In this document: positions 22,200 to 35,400 of the stretch, piece after piece | Layout: every line of letters starts with the position of its first letter | Numbering within the stretch: position 1 is the stretch's first letter | NCBI RefSeq assembly: GCF_001949145.1 | Contig: NW_019091431.1 | Location: 248,001 to 312,000, forward strand | Reading direction: 5' to 3' | Length of the DNA: 64,000 nucleotides | Source: Acanthaster planci | Taxonomy: Eukaryota; Echinodermata; Asteroidea; Valvatida; Acanthasteridae | Notes under the pieces: generated by a model | Told to the model about the DNA's origin: nothing | What the model saw: only the letters and a program-made list of their open reading frames with translations | Databases searched by the model: none | Position numbers and translations under genes: made by a program

Positions 22200-25100
22200 A
22201 TGGCGGGTGATATGTATTTGGAAAACTTGGAGGAGTTCCTTTTTGACGAAGACAAAGTGGTAAAAAGCCATATTTCATCATTTAAATGTCATACTTAAAA
22301 CTAGTTATGTTTGTTTTCGAAGTCTGCGTAAAATACAGTTAAGAAGAATCACTATAGCACCTACAACTTGCTCTAACATTTGGTTGACATGTCATCAGGT
22401 CATGCGCTGCATATGTCAAACACTCATCATCATGCATTGATCACGCTCATGACTTAGTGACCTACCGCCGGTAGTACTGGCCAGGCCTTGGCTTGGCATG
22501 CCTGGGTGTTACTTATAATCGAATGCCTGGCAATCCAGTTTGAAAGTGACTTCGTTATACACACGCATGCATCACTGAGTGCAGTTTCAAGCTTCCAAGT
22601 TCCAACATGTTTCATTGTTTTTTGAATGAGCCCTCAAGGAGCGAGCATGTCAAGCTTCAAGTTATACTTGGTCGTGACAGTACCCCAAAAACTATGGGGT
22701 CCGACATCCGCTCCACTCCCTCGTGGGAGGGGGGGGCGGACGTCGGACCCCACAGTTCTGGGGGTAGGCCTAGTCAATTTGCGCATTAGGCATGTTACTA
22801 CCTTTTGGTTCCATCATCTCCATGGTTTCATGTAACTCCACAGTATGTTCAGTGAGCATGGTTTAAACTGACTTGTGACGTCATGTTTACTAACCAGATA
22901 GCTATAAGCTACATTAGCCAAAACGGTTGAGCATGTAACTTTGCTCTTGTCAAACTGTGAATTCACAACTAAAACTCGTTAAGGAAAAGATGAGTGGATT
23001 GAGAGTATTCTGACTTGCCCCATTTGTTCGCTAGGCTAGTGAGATCTGTCCTATGAATGATACTTCATTCAGTATCATTGATTGAGTGGAACTTACACAT
23101 GCTAGTCCGACATGACTTTATGATAATAACAGTATTAAAAATAAACAGTTCTTATGAAGCGCATAATATTATAAACATGATAAAGTCTCTATGCTCTGTA
23201 TTATCAACTTAATCATGTTAATCGGACGTGTTGGAGGCACTAGTCTGCTTGTTTGCTATTCATTTAGTCAGTAAAACAAGCATTTATATCCATACAATTG
23301 CATGACACTAATTTTCATAAAATTTGATCATTGCAGGTTACCTATAGATGGTTAAGTCAGACACTATCAGTACATGTCAACCAAGCTAAACAGTAAGTCC
23401 ATTGACCATGTGTTTGTGATCAATGAACCCAGAACTTACAAAAGTCTGTAAGAAACCCTGGGGTTATGTGGATCCATTATTTATTTGGAGGAAAATTTTC
23501 TCACTCATTCTACTAAGAATTCGGGAAACATGGTTTTGGATGTGACAGGTTAAACTGTTTGAAACATGTTTCAGAGGAGTAGCTATTAAAGGAGAAAATA
23601 AAAAGCACCTTAAAATACTGGACCCATGTTTTCTGAATAATTCTACTTACATTGTATAACCATAGGTTTTCGTCTTTTTGGACCCTAGGTTATAAAAATG
23701 TACCTTCAGTTGACTGATTTACGCCAAGTCACAAGACCACTTTGAAGCGATGCACTCCTCTACACATTTCATGCCAAACTGTGCGAGCATAATGCTACTG
23801 GCTGGTCTAGTGCTTTGCTTCTGTAGTAAGCGGTAGTTTTTGCTCAAAAATGTGTATCAATCTATTAAAATTTGAATACTTTTTATCCTCTCTGTGTTTT
23901 CAACTGCTTTCTGTAAAGGATGCTAGAAACATTTGTTCAACATCAAGAGAGTAAAGCAAATTCTCAGTCCATCAATGTCACATACCTTCTGAGTGGAATA
24001 CAGAATGCCGACAATGGAGTCAGTATCAACAAAGTTTTGGTGGTTGCAGACAAGGATTTGGAAAGTATGTTTTATAATTTATATCACAGTATTGTTATAC
24101 CAAAATGTGTCATTTTGTGCGGATGATTTAAATATTTGTTCACATTTCTAGCGTATAGTAGTTCTTTTCCATTCCTTCACCACTCCTTCCACACTTTTTT
24201 ATGGTATCAGGTGGACTATACAAATAAATGAACAATAGAGAAATTTGACTATGGTAATTCCTTTTGTACAGAGACTGAAGCATCCATGACAAGTGTCATA
24301 AGTAAGCATGTCTACAGTGTTCAGAAAGCAGCCTTAAAAGATTCAAACAGTCTCTACATGACTGATTATCAGATCATTAAGGACAACATTAAACAGCCAA
24401 ACAGGTAACTAGCATTATTTTTAACTCAAAGTAAGTGGTGATTGGTGATAATAATAAGATACAATTCAACTTCAGTTGGATTTGACTGGTTATAAGCTGG
24501 CACATGCTTAGTGCCAGTAGTTCATTTATGCACAGAGCAACAAACACTTTATAAACATTTCTTTCAAGGTGCTGTTTAAAAATTGATCAACTAATTAGTT
24601 AAATCTTGATTAAGAAATGTAGCTAGTGAAAACTGTCTTTGTCAGCGCGATGGAAATGACATCATTATGCATGCATTACATACCCAGGAACCAGCTTGAC
24701 TCTCAGCATTCTTGATTTATATTTCTTGTATTTTAACTTTGAGTGCATTTGCCAAATCCAATATGGCTTGAATTTGTTCTGTTCTGATGTTAGATTCAGT
24801 GCTATCAAGTGCATTGAGGCAAAGCCAAGAACAACTCAAGAACTTGTCGAACTTGAGGCTCATTCAAGCTATCCTGTTTCTGACACCAGCCCACAGCCAA
24901 AAATGAATGGCAGTGCAGAGAAGCATGTTATTGAGAATCTGAAGCAGGATTCCCAGAGAAGTGTAACTAACAAAGCGGGGAAGGGTCGGATTACTTCTTT
25001 CGGTGGCTTTGCCTCTGGGAATAATAAAGTTTCATCAGCAGATACCAGTTGCGTGATGAAAGAAGAGCAGAAACAGACGGTGAGTTTTGAGTTGGATTTG

Positions 25101-28100
25101 AGAAAGTTTATGTCGTCTAAAACAGGAGCTAAAGCATTAAAAATTTGAAAAAATATCTGCGTTGAAAATTTGTGGAACAGGTATTTTCCCCGGCTGTCGG
25201 AGTAGTCTTGAATTTTTGCCTGCATACACCATGGCTTAGATAATAGCTTGCACTTTTTCTCAAAATCAACCCATTTCAAAATTCTCCCGTAGTTGAGTAA
25301 AGTGTCTTGCTCACAAACACAACTTTAATCGACTTGAATAGCAGAGGTGTGTTGACCTTTGAACAGTCTCTTGCTGTATCCAATCCCTTCAGCAGCTCAG
25401 CAGTAAGGCCAAAGGTGGTATGATGGCATTCTTGAACCGACCCTCTTCAGCCAAACCAAAGAAAGAGGACAGATCATCACCGCCAAGCAAACCATCAACC
25501 ATACACAAAGCACGAGAAGTGACTAAGCCCGCGGATACACAAGACAAAATAAGAGGGATGGAAAAAGACGTGAACACTGGAGGCAAGGTTAAGAGGAAGG
25601 CAGGCAAGATAGAGGTGTCTGACTCAGACTCGGGTGAGTTCTTTACATTGATCAAGGCCAAAGTGCTTAGTAACAACATCAACACAACTGTAAACAATGA
25701 TTGGTAAAATTCAGTTGCACCGTGACAAAGATGAGGGTTTTATGATGGTTCAAAGCTGGGTGATTCTGTGACAGCAATGACGATAGTCTTCCACATTCAT
25801 ATATATGTTCAATTGGGAAATTGTTTGTCAAGGTCATAACAGATTCTTTATTGGCTTTAGTTACACTTCACATGGAGATACAGAAAATTTCCCACAAAAA
25901 AAGTTACTCATCATTGAGCTAATAACAGTTCTTTGTGGTAACATTTGATCTTCAGCCTTAATCATGGGACCTATTTCTTTGTTGTAGAGGAAGAAAGGCA
26001 GGCAAGAAAACGTAGACGGCGCATCATTGAACAAGACAGCAGCAGCAGCAGTGAAGATGAATTAAGTGGTGAGGAAACATAGGTTTTTCATTGGAGCATA
26101 CATGTACTCATCTGTAAAGTAGACTTTGCTCTGGATTGTTATTAACTGGATTCAAAGTTTGGTGATCCTCCAAGATGAAAAACCTCTGAGGCAATCTCTA
26201 AGTCTCGATCACAGATGTGAATCTGTCTGCCAAATTGGTCCCCACTGTGTTTCCATTCTACCAGGATGGGGAATGTCTAGGACCAGTGTTGCATCCGAGA
26301 ACTTGAGTCCGAGACTGAGACGTTGACTTTGAGACTTAAACTTTCGCAGGTTGAGTCTGAAACTTTTGCAGGTCGAGACTGAAACTTTTGCAGGTCGAGA
26401 CCGAGACGTGGACTTCCAAGACCGAGACTGATACTAAACATTAAAAATGTACACTATTTTATACAAAGATAAATGAGAACAGGCAACATAAGAGGAGAAC
26501 ATTATACTGAAAGTATAAAATAAAGAAATCAACATATGCAACACAGCATCAAAAATAAATCAATTGAATATTTCTTCAAGATTTGACACTTCTTATTTTA
26601 CCTTTAGGAAATACAATGTAGTTGTGATGAGCTGCAGACTTTTTACATGTCAGTACCATTAGCAGGTGTATGTCTATCTATCTAATCTCTGTACACTTAA
26701 AAACATAGCTTGTTGTTGCATGTGGGTCATTCCATGAGGTTGGGGCGCAACTTGTGACGGTGTCCTTGTTACATCCAAAACTTTTACCACCTGTCATGAC
26801 CTGTAGAGTATGTCAGTTACTCTGTAAAAACAACACACATTGCTATATTCGGCCTTGCAAGATGTATAACAATGTCAATTGGGAATCCAAACGAAGGGAA
26901 ATAGCTGTTGTAACAATTGTCACCTCAACAAACTGTGCCTCAACCTCATGGAATGACCCATTTAACATTGGAGTTTCAAGAATTTTAGCAGGAATTCTGG
27001 CACAGTGAGGACTCATTATAATTCCATCTGTGCTGAACACGCTGAACCGGAGCACTCAAACCTGGTGCAGATAAGACCGGCACTTCCATGTTGCTAAGTG
27101 AAGGATACTTTGAGTGGTGCTACTGCGAAACGTGAAGTCATTTTACATAACGGTGTCACATGAAAGCAGAAGCTATCCTGCATGTCCCTGAAGCTGCCTT
27201 CTGAACAGTGTTTCCTGCCCCTTTTCCGCTCCCCGTCAGTTCCCTGTACTTCTTAAAACAAAACCACTACTGCCAATTCATCTGATGTGGCACTGCCCTG
27301 ATGTTTCTCCAAATTGAAGTTTTTGAAGCTGATGATGTCACAAAAGGTAGCGCATAACGTAACAGCATGTAGCATATGAATGAAGGCATGAAGTAAGCCA
27401 CATGCGTAATATAAACATTTACATTGTACATAAACACATGCACGAATCAGCGGATGTGTGCCAGTGAAAATGTACAAGTTTCATTGCTACCAACCTCGTG
27501 TCCATAGTGCTGAGCAATACTTCCCAAGGCTGTCTCCTGTACTGGAAATAAAGTAACAATTTAGGAAGAGGTTGCAGCATACTGCATTGACTGGTCTGCA
27601 TTCAAGCATCGATTTCATTCTTTATCATGAAAATACGGTGTCATATTTACATTCATGTTTGGAAACTAGACTCGTGTGGAGGTCAGTTGGCGAGTGTATT
27701 CATGAGGGGTAGCTAGGTGCACATTTGCTGTGCTCTCGACAGGTCTCGAGGGGGAGACCAGAGACTTTGACATCCAAGGGTAAGACCAGCACTTTTGAGA
27801 CCGAGACCAACCCTCCTGATAGGACAAGACTGAGACCACAAAAAAGGTCTCAAGACCACTTATTTGGACCAGTTTACCTGCTTAGCTTGGATTGTAAAAC
27901 CATAAATTGCTTGTCTGTTGCAGATATGGAAGACAGTCCAATCCCCCCTACCCCTCCCCCTGATCCGGTTGATATGAACCCCTCATCTGACAGTGAGAAC
28001 AAAGATATTACAGACAGATCCTCACATGCACCTGGAACGAAGGAGCCAGCCACTACTTCCCCTGGAAGCGGGAAGAAAAGACGCAGGAAAAGAGTGCTGA

Positions 28101-29958
28101 AAAACAAGACCACCGTAGATGCAGATGGTTGCATGGGTAGGTCATCTGGGTGGTTTTTTTTTCAAACTGAAACTAACAAAATTTGGAATTGTTGAAAGCA
28201 GAGCAAAATAAAAGCTGCGCACAAGCATAAAGAGACTGATCTCTCTGATTAATGGAAGGACATTACAGTCACTTTTTTTACGGAATCCTGTTCTTTCAGT
28301 GGCAATAATATAGGTTTTCCCAAGCCAATTTCGGAAAATGTGCAAATGAATTAGTTATGGCAGCATTCGTTTTCAAGTGAAATGGAATGAACATTCAAAT
28401 CCCCATTTCTATTTAACAAATAAAAATTCTATTTTAGTGAGGGTACATTCAGTTATATAAAGTCAGTGTACAATTTCTCAATATTGCACTGGTTTAGAAT
28501 GTTGACATTCATTTTTGCGCGAAATTGATCATACCTCTGCAATCCTGCATTCATTTTAATTTGAACCCAATCTATTTCGCAAAATGTGCAGGCGATTTCA
28601 CACGTGTTATTTAAGGTATGCCTGGTCAAGAATTGGAATTTGTTTGTGTGCTAACAGAAGTTGTATTCTTAGAAGTGTTTTGTTGATCGGTTAAATGTTT
28701 GAATGACTGAAATAGACCAATCATATTGTCTTTAAAAACATACTGTTATACGAATCCTATACAAACATATGTTTTTGCCACAATCACTTAAAAGTTTACA
28801 CATGGCCTTCTTGCAATGGTTGAACAGGAAGATACAGAAAAATCAGTGACTTTAATTGATGTACAGTTTGATAAACACACTACAATTCTTTACAAGAATA
28901 TAATATAAAATCAGTGCTCTGGAATATGTGATTGTCGAGCTTTAGGTAACTGAGTACCTTCTTCAGAGCAAGCAGATTCAGTTTTGAATGAACGCAGAAA
29001 AATCCACGTTCATTCCCCCTGGATGCAGCGTTCCAAGCTCGAAAATGACGCGCTGCTCCAGTTCCTTACGCTGTACATCAGATGACGCTTTCCGCAGGAT
29101 GCAGACGCTTACGTCACCAAGAGTATGTGGCGGCGCGCAGCAGTGAGATCAGGTGTTTGTTGGCGCACACTGCGCATGTGTTCCGGGAAGCGGTCACCAA
29201 GGCGGCGCTTGGTCTCTCCGATGTACAGTTTACCACAGCAACGACATGTAATGCGCTAAACCTTATTACTTGAAATGCATGTATGATCCCCGCGCTACAC
29301 TTCATTAGTAACATTACATCCATTATCATAGTGGTGTAATGATTTCTGTTACCCTGTATATTTCTAATCAAATTGAACGCAGATTTTGTGAGTTTGAATT
29401 ATAGCAAATGAAAATAAAAACTCAATACCGACAGTTTACGGTAAAAGATTTTTAGCAAATAAGATTGCACATTGGTTTCAATTGACAAAGAATACGTCAA
29501 CTTGAAATCCTAATATAGTCACTGATTTGTAACCTCTTTGATGAAACATAATGCACATTTATTTGAAAGATGCAAAATGAAGTCGAATGCTCATATTGTG
29601 AAAATAAAACCAGGTTTTAAGTCGTTTTCAAATCTATGCCAAATTGAATTTTTAATTAATGAATTAAACAGCGCATTTTCCGAAATAGGCCGGGAAAACC
29701 CATAGTTACTGCTTGAATAAAGGTTTTGTTCATTTAATGCCAATAGTCACAGAAAAGGTATGGGAGAGTGACTGGACTGATATGAGTGAAGATGAGGCTC
29801 CACCCTCAAAACAGATGACGCCTGCTCCATCTCAACCCAGTCCAAAAGAGGGCGGAGCTAAGAGAGGGGGAGAGGAGGAAGGGAAGCAGAAAAAGATGTC
29901 TCCAGGGAGTGGAAAGGCAAAGCAGCGATCACTGATGAGTTTCTTTAAGAAGAAATGA
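22200..29958 (+). CDS. POLD3: DNA polymerase delta subunit 3 (p66/p68)
   Basis: This is the accessory subunit of replicative DNA polymerase delta (and of polymerase zeta). It links POLD2 to PCNA in the nucleus. Nine plus-strand coding exons: 22200-22259, 23337-23392, 23919-24064, 24272-24404, 24794-25079, 25393-25633, 25988-26068, 27924-28136, 29747-29958. They total 1428 bases and 475 residues; human is 466. The N-terminus MAGDMYLENLEEFLFDED, then VTYRWLSQTLSVHVNQAKQ, HVYSVQKAALKDS and FSAIKC, gives the POLD2-binding winged-helix part and aligns well with human. The middle is disordered, with Lys/Ser/Pro-rich and acidic patches (SSSSSEDE). KRRRKRVLKNKTTVDADGCM and VTEKVWESD are conserved. 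The end QRSLMSFFKKK is a PCNA-interacting PIP box (QxxLxxFF), the hallmark C-terminus. The exon 6 acceptor could shift by three bases. Introns 7 and 8 carry transposons. Confidence 0.95.
22682..22766. repeat. Hairpin repeat with GTCGGACCCC arms in POLD3 intron 1
   Basis: The left arm CCCCAAAAACTATGGGGTCC..GACATCCGC and the right arm GCGGACGTCGGACCCC..AGTTCTGGGGG are reverse complements with few mismatches, around a short loop that itself pairs (CTCCC/GGGAG). A related sequence occurs at 51023-51195. It is likely a MITE-like family. Confidence 0.65.
26282..26420. repeat. GAGAC/GAGTC-rich repeat block, left, POLD3 intron 7
   Basis: Imperfect tandem units contain CTTTTGCAGGTCGAGACTGA and GAGTCCGAGACTGAGACG. 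A matching GAGACCGAGACC-rich block sits at 27735-27870 near the other end of the intron. The two may be the ends of one element of about 1.6 kb. Confidence 0.55.
27735..27870. repeat. GAGAC-rich repeat block, right, POLD3 intron 7
   Basis: It contains CAGGTCTCGAGGGGGAGACC, TTTTGAGACCGAGACC and AAAGGTCTCAAGACC. It ends about 50 bases before POLD3 exon 8. An open frame running through it into exon 8 (27725-28195) is not a gene of its own. Confidence 0.5.
28312..29702. mobile_element. Element with 30-bp inverted ends in POLD3 intron 8
   Basis: The left end GGTTTTCCCAAGCCAATTTC..GGAAAATG (from 28313) is matched at the right by CATTTTCC..GAAATAGGCCGGGAAAACCC (to 29701). These are imperfect inverted repeats of about 30 bases, bracketing about 1.4 kb. 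The interior holds a decayed Penelope-like fragment. It is either a DNA transposon that later received a retroelement insertion or a composite remnant. Confidence 0.55.
28950..29266 (-). pseudogene. Decayed Penelope-like element, GIY-YIG endonuclease domain
   Basis: The minus strand encodes ITCRCCGKLYIGETKRRLGD and then RFPEHMRSV. This is the zinc-finger-like Cys pair plus the GIY-YIG-type segment at the C-terminus of Penelope-like retroelements. After a stop (TAA at about 29118) and a frame change, it continues as QRKELEQRVIFELGTLHPGG..MNVDF and ends in a stop. Downstream is CTGAAGAAGGTACTCAGTTA, the hairpin-type motif found after such ORFs. Stops and a frameshift show it is dead. No reverse transcriptase domain remains in the window. 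Confidence 0.75.
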
Positions 29959-32425
29959 AAGGAGCTAAGAAATCAAGAGAAACAAGAAAGAGTAACTGCT
30001 AACTTCCTGTGATTAGTCATGAGGCATTTTGCCTTGAATAGAATTTATATACAAATGAGATCCCTCCTTATTTTGCATCTACAGTGGCTGTGCCAACGTA
30101 AATTCTCTCTATTTGTGAAGGAAAGCAAGGTGATTGTTCACAACGGGCTTACATCAGTATCAAGGCCAGTGAATTAACGCCTCAAGAATACCCATTTGGA
30201 CATCAGAAAAATTCATTTTGAATTCCTTGGAAATGATAACTTAACACTGTTATTACTGTAAAGTGTGAATGGCATTAATATGGCTGTTATGACTAAGATG
30301 CAGTATTGTGGGAACTTAGTGTGTAATCCCTCCCCCACCAAACAAAGATCATTTACCCATGCATAGCAACAGCAAAAGGGTCTCAAAAATTGGAGTTTTA
30401 AGTAACACAACAGGAATATTATTATCACTTGATGTTAAGTTGGAGATCTATCCTGTGCCTATCACAGTCTGCATGATTAATTTGCATTATTGTAAAGAAC
30501 TCAGCATTTTGAGATTGATTATAGAGGGATTTCACATGAGCACCGTCTGCGCATATCCGCATCGAAACTGAGGCTCTCTGTGTTGAACTTGGTCGTGTGC
30601 GCCGGCAGAGTTGACGCAGTACATGCAGTATGCGGATCGTAAGTGTGATACCACTTCACTTTAAACTACGCCCACTGCATTTGCAGATACACGACCATCG
30701 CAGTAGGCCAACGTTAGTTCACGGTGAATTGTCGTTATTTTTCTTTTGATTTTACCTGTCGAGTCATCCTGAAAGACTCTTCCTCAAAAATTTGCAGGCT
30801 GAAAAGTCTGAATTTAACATACCTTTATATAGTTTGAGTCTTGATTCCTTACTTTCAATCGTCTGATTGTATTAAGAATTGAAGCTGACACATAGAGCCT
30901 CATTTTCAAACAATGCGCAGATCATTGCTAAATGCATCATATTGGGATCCCTTTATTAGTACTGTCAAACTGGACGTCTTAAGAAAATGCCTACATTCAT
31001 AACATGCACTTATTCCAGCGCAGTTTATTCCTTCAGTTTACAACTTTTTGTGCTTTTTATTATCAAACAATATGTTCACCTCAGCATTACTTGGTACACT
31101 CAAGTAACAGACAGGCCTTCTCATCATGTCCTCAGAGATTGTAACACCTTTTAAATCACTTCACAATGTCATTTCAAAAAGATTGTGGTGACCATCCGAT
31201 ATCCCTGTTATTTTTGGTACATTTTCAAATGTACCTACAATCTAGCATTCATGTGAAATGCTGTTTTTCTTTATGATACTAAATTCCTAATAAACAACTT
31301 CATAACTCTACTTGTGTCAGTGATTACATTTCTTAGCCAGGCTGAAGGAATACCCTTGCAGGGCTTTGATTTCCAATATTGGAATTTACCTGTCCTCTGA
31401 TCAAACCTTCAGGTATTAGTTTCCTTCATCGTTGCTCTTGAAGCAAAGTAGCCTATTATGCTACAATAGTGAACCCCAATGCAGGTATTCTTACAGATAT
31501 TAATATCCACAAATACAAGGTAATAATAATATTTTACATACAGCTACAGTATACCCTGTTGGGCATTTAGATACCAGCTAGATGCATTCATGTAGAAAAA
31601 GCTCACATGCAGATCATACCAATAGCAAAAATGAAATCGTACATTATTAATTAGGCTGCAGTCTTTCTACTGTGTTATATAGTTATTTCTGATATAATAT
31701 ATTATTAATCAAAACTGCAGTTTAATTTTTTTCACAAATAGACAATACATTTCAATGTACAAGTCCTTCATTTTTGAATACTGTTGAAAAAGGTCGTTGG
31801 CGTACAAGTTGAAATATTTACAAAGTAAATCTGTCATTTTCAAGGGGATAGTCTTCTTAGGAAAAACCTTGTTGTAAATTAATGAAAATTTCCCTTCTTT
31901 AGTCATGGAAACACAAATGCAGGCATCTACCATCCTCTGTTACGTGTTTAACTGTCTTTTCTCATAAATAAATTCTTTGGAGAATCATATGTAAATCTGT
32001 CCTAACCAAGATGAGTTCTGAACTTGGCGACCACCCACCTCTCTCAACCCAACCCAAGATGAGACAGCTTTACTCTCCTACCTGAATATTGTCAGGTTTT
32101 CTGTGTACATTCAACTCAGTGTAGAAAAGCATTGACTTCACGTCAGGAAGTCATGGCCTCTGGAATCATACTGTCTTTCAACCAATGCTACCCACTTAAA
32201 TGGGTATTTCCAATACCTCTGTTTGCACCCCTCAAACCTTATTGGGGGTAATTCCAACTCTGTTGAACTGGTCTTCAGATTGCAATCCACCCAAAAGGGG
32301 AAAGAGAATACTTTCATGACCTTTAAAGAAGTAATCACAGTTTGGAAAATTGGCTGTGGACCAGGCCTTCCCAACAAGATAGGCTCTTACACCTGTCTTT
32401 CACTTGGTAGGCTTAGAAGCCCATT
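29959..32425. other. 3' flanks of the convergent POLD3 and CHRDL genes
   Basis: About 2.5 kb between two stop codons, probably mostly the two 3' UTRs. A plus-strand AATAAA at 31289-31294 would give POLD3 a 3' UTR of about 1.3 kb. No other gene was recognised. Confidence 0.5.
31289..31294 (+). promoter_or_regulatory. Candidate POLD3 polyadenylation signal
   Basis: AATAAA within CCTAATAAACAAC, about 1.33 kb after the POLD3 stop. Plausible only. Confidence 0.3.
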
Positions 32426-35400
32426 TCAACCTCGAGTTGGTACAACAGTACCCCTCTGTCTGGGTGTTGTGTTGGGTTCCTGGGTGCATTCCACTCCTCT
32501 CTCTACTACCCGGGGCCTCAACATTCTTATCAGTCTGACCACTTGGCGCTGACAATTAGATGTACAGGTCTTCTCCAGTTTCTGCTCCTTACGTTTCAGT
32601 TTCTGCAGACGGTCTTTTGAAAATCAAAAGGAAAGTTGCTGAGTAAGATTTATGATGTTAAGTAAAAGGTTTGTGGTAGGGCCATGCATTACAGCAGATA
32701 TTTTACTTAACTTGTCACCTTCACCATGAAAAGCTTCAAAGCTCAAGATTTATGCTGTTTCTATGCCACACAAGGATGACACAGTTTTCAAAAAATGGAA
32801 GCATGCTTCCTTCGGACATGGGAGGTAGGGCCTTCCCAACGGGACAGATTAATAATATTCTATCATCTTTCACAGGACTTCATTTTTGGAGCTGTGCTAG
32901 TACTTTTATTACCCTTTAATTTGCCCAGTACACATTTTGCTTGTGGATAGTTTTCACATAGTGACTTGTCTTCTCACTTACGATGTGTTGAAGCTCCCGT
33001 CAGTTGGTACCAGCCTGTTCTGTTGGTTTCTTGTTTGTTAAGAAATTCCTCTTCAGTCAGATTTTCAATTTGAAAGTCTAAAATAATTCCTGTTGAAAAG
33101 GAAACCGTTGGAGAATATTAGCGGACTGTATTCTGTCACAGAATTTGTATTCTATTCTGAACCCCAAGTTTATATTTTAATTATATTAACCCAAGCAGCA
33201 ACTTTCTCAAGACTTGAAATACATTCTTTACCATCTCGAAATTCCCATGAGTGTTTTTCAAAGGTTCTCATGTCCAGGTCTTCCACAACGAACTGGTACT
33301 CAGATAGGTCATCAGTGTCCTCCACCAAGTAAGGAGCAAACTCATGCAGGAGAATTTTCTCTGATTTGCGCAGACAAAGAGGTGTGTCATCATTTTCCTC
33401 AACTTCTGAAGGATTTTCGTCTGATGAACCCGTGGATGGGGTCTGAATGTCTAGAGAATAAATGAGTATGGAACAGAGAAATCGTCGAGATCTGCTAAGT
33501 TTATATCCATTTTTCTCTGTGAAGTTTAAGTTGTCTAGACATTTTGTTAGACACTATTGTTTGTTAATTTCATGACACGCATTTGGGAGATTTTAATTTA
33601 AATTACCGGTTTTGCCCTTACCCAACATATATAAATTTGTAAATTTTTTGCAAGCTCTTGGACAATCACTGAGTATACAATGTTTATAAATATGTATATG
33701 TTGGGTAAGGGCAAAACCTGTAATTTGAATTTAGTGACAATGGAGATTTGTGGTGTACATATTTATCATTTGACATGATGCAGCCAAGAATCAAGAGAAA
33801 ACAGTATTTAGTCAAACTAAAAAGCACCATTCATTGTAGATCGTTGTTTCTTATCTAATGCAGATTTCTCATATCGGTGTACAAAGTTTCAGCCTTTCAT
33901 AGACACATCCAGTGAAATTCGTACCTGGGCATACTTTACAGCAGGCACCCCTGCGCTGTATGGGGTTTGCACATGGCAAATTCTCCTCGTTGGGGCATCG
34001 CATCCGCCCGCAAACTGCCTCCCCGCGCTGTAATACCAAACAAGGAATGGTTTTAAAGTTTATGTGAGGCTGGATTAAATCTGAGGTGATGGGCTTCCCT
34101 TGAAAATACTTAGTTTAGGGATAACTAGAGGACTAACCTTTTTTTTCTGGTACTGTGAATTTAGACGACTTGTCCCCCAAAATGACACCCTTCCCCCCGT
34201 TAGAAGTCCTCGAGGTGGGGTATATTTAGCTTTACGCAAACCTGCCTGACAATTTTGTTTGATTATCTGTGAGTTCTCGAAAAACTTTAACTTCTTTTCG
34301 ATCACGAAGCACACGTCGGAAAAATATAAAGGTGGCTTCTGATGTACCTTACAGGTGCAGAGAATGCAGTCCATGCGTCCGAATGGAACCAATACAGGAT
34401 GCCAACTTTGGTCTTCGTAGTACGTCTTGCCATTAGATACACAAACTGTAGGGGAAGTGGAAAATTAAGGGTTTTATTGCGCACCTGCTATGGAGGGTTT
34501 TCACGAAAGGCCATGTTGGGGATTTTCGTTTTCAGTCTACAATGCGGATTCTGATGAAAAAAAAACGAAGAAAGTTAAAGCATCTGGCCTGAGCCGTCAC
34601 AGCAATAAGAGTATAAAGAACGGGCGTTCTACATGAAAAATCATTGTGTAATGTTTTATACGAAGACTTTATAAAGTCTTTTATTTTGTCTTAAAAATTT
34701 TACAAATACCAAATAACTTTTGTTAAAGCTTGGGGAATTTCATGTAGATATGTTGCCAATCGCACCAAGGACGTTAACCCCCTTAACTTAATCAAAGATC
34801 TGTCTGCGGCAAAACATACTGACATTTTTGAAATTTTTTCTTCACAATATTGTGGAGTATAGTTATACAGTAACTCTTGACCATGCCCTTCACCCGCCTA
34901 GGCGACCGACACCAAACATTGTTTATTCATCCCAAACCCCCCAATTCTCTACACAATGGTATCCACTCATTGTTGAGGAGACAAGCATGCAAAGTATGCC
35001 AATAGCGGCGCCTGATATTCCTATCGCTCAACTGTTTATGACATTTTCCCTGATGAGTCCAGTCACTCGGGGCCGTTATTTCCAGAAATTTGTGGAATGT
35101 TATTCATACACTGATGTACACCAGATTCGCTGCGTAAATCATGAACTTTGGCTGACACGCATCAATTATTATTTTTTGCCCTCCATGTCTTGCATCCGAC
35201 AAAGCGACCTAAATTTAGAGTCACGCTACCCGTCTGAACTTTTCCAACAGTTGTAGGCTGCGTCGCTTCTCACTGTCCCAGAAATCATGTCCACGGAAAA
35301 ATAAACGTCGATCCAGCTTTTAGTGCAGAAGACCTGAGAATACATCTTCAGATAATTCAAAGTTTCCCCCTAATTTTCTGTTTGGGTTTTTTAACCGCTA

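Noticed and set aside
27725-28195. 156-codon plus-strand frame with its own Met
   Set aside because: The conserved part (27924-28136) is POLD3 exon 8. The upstream portion is GAGAC repeat read through the 3' splice site.
29082-29371. Two overlapping open frames on opposite strands
   Set aside because: Both are off-frame shadows of the Penelope-like endonuclease remnant.
34828-35256. 142-codon plus-strand open frame in the CHRDL intron
   Set aside because: The length is notable but there is no recognisable domain, no signal peptide, and no supported splice or poly(A) context. It may be a decayed insertion; evidence is too weak to call.
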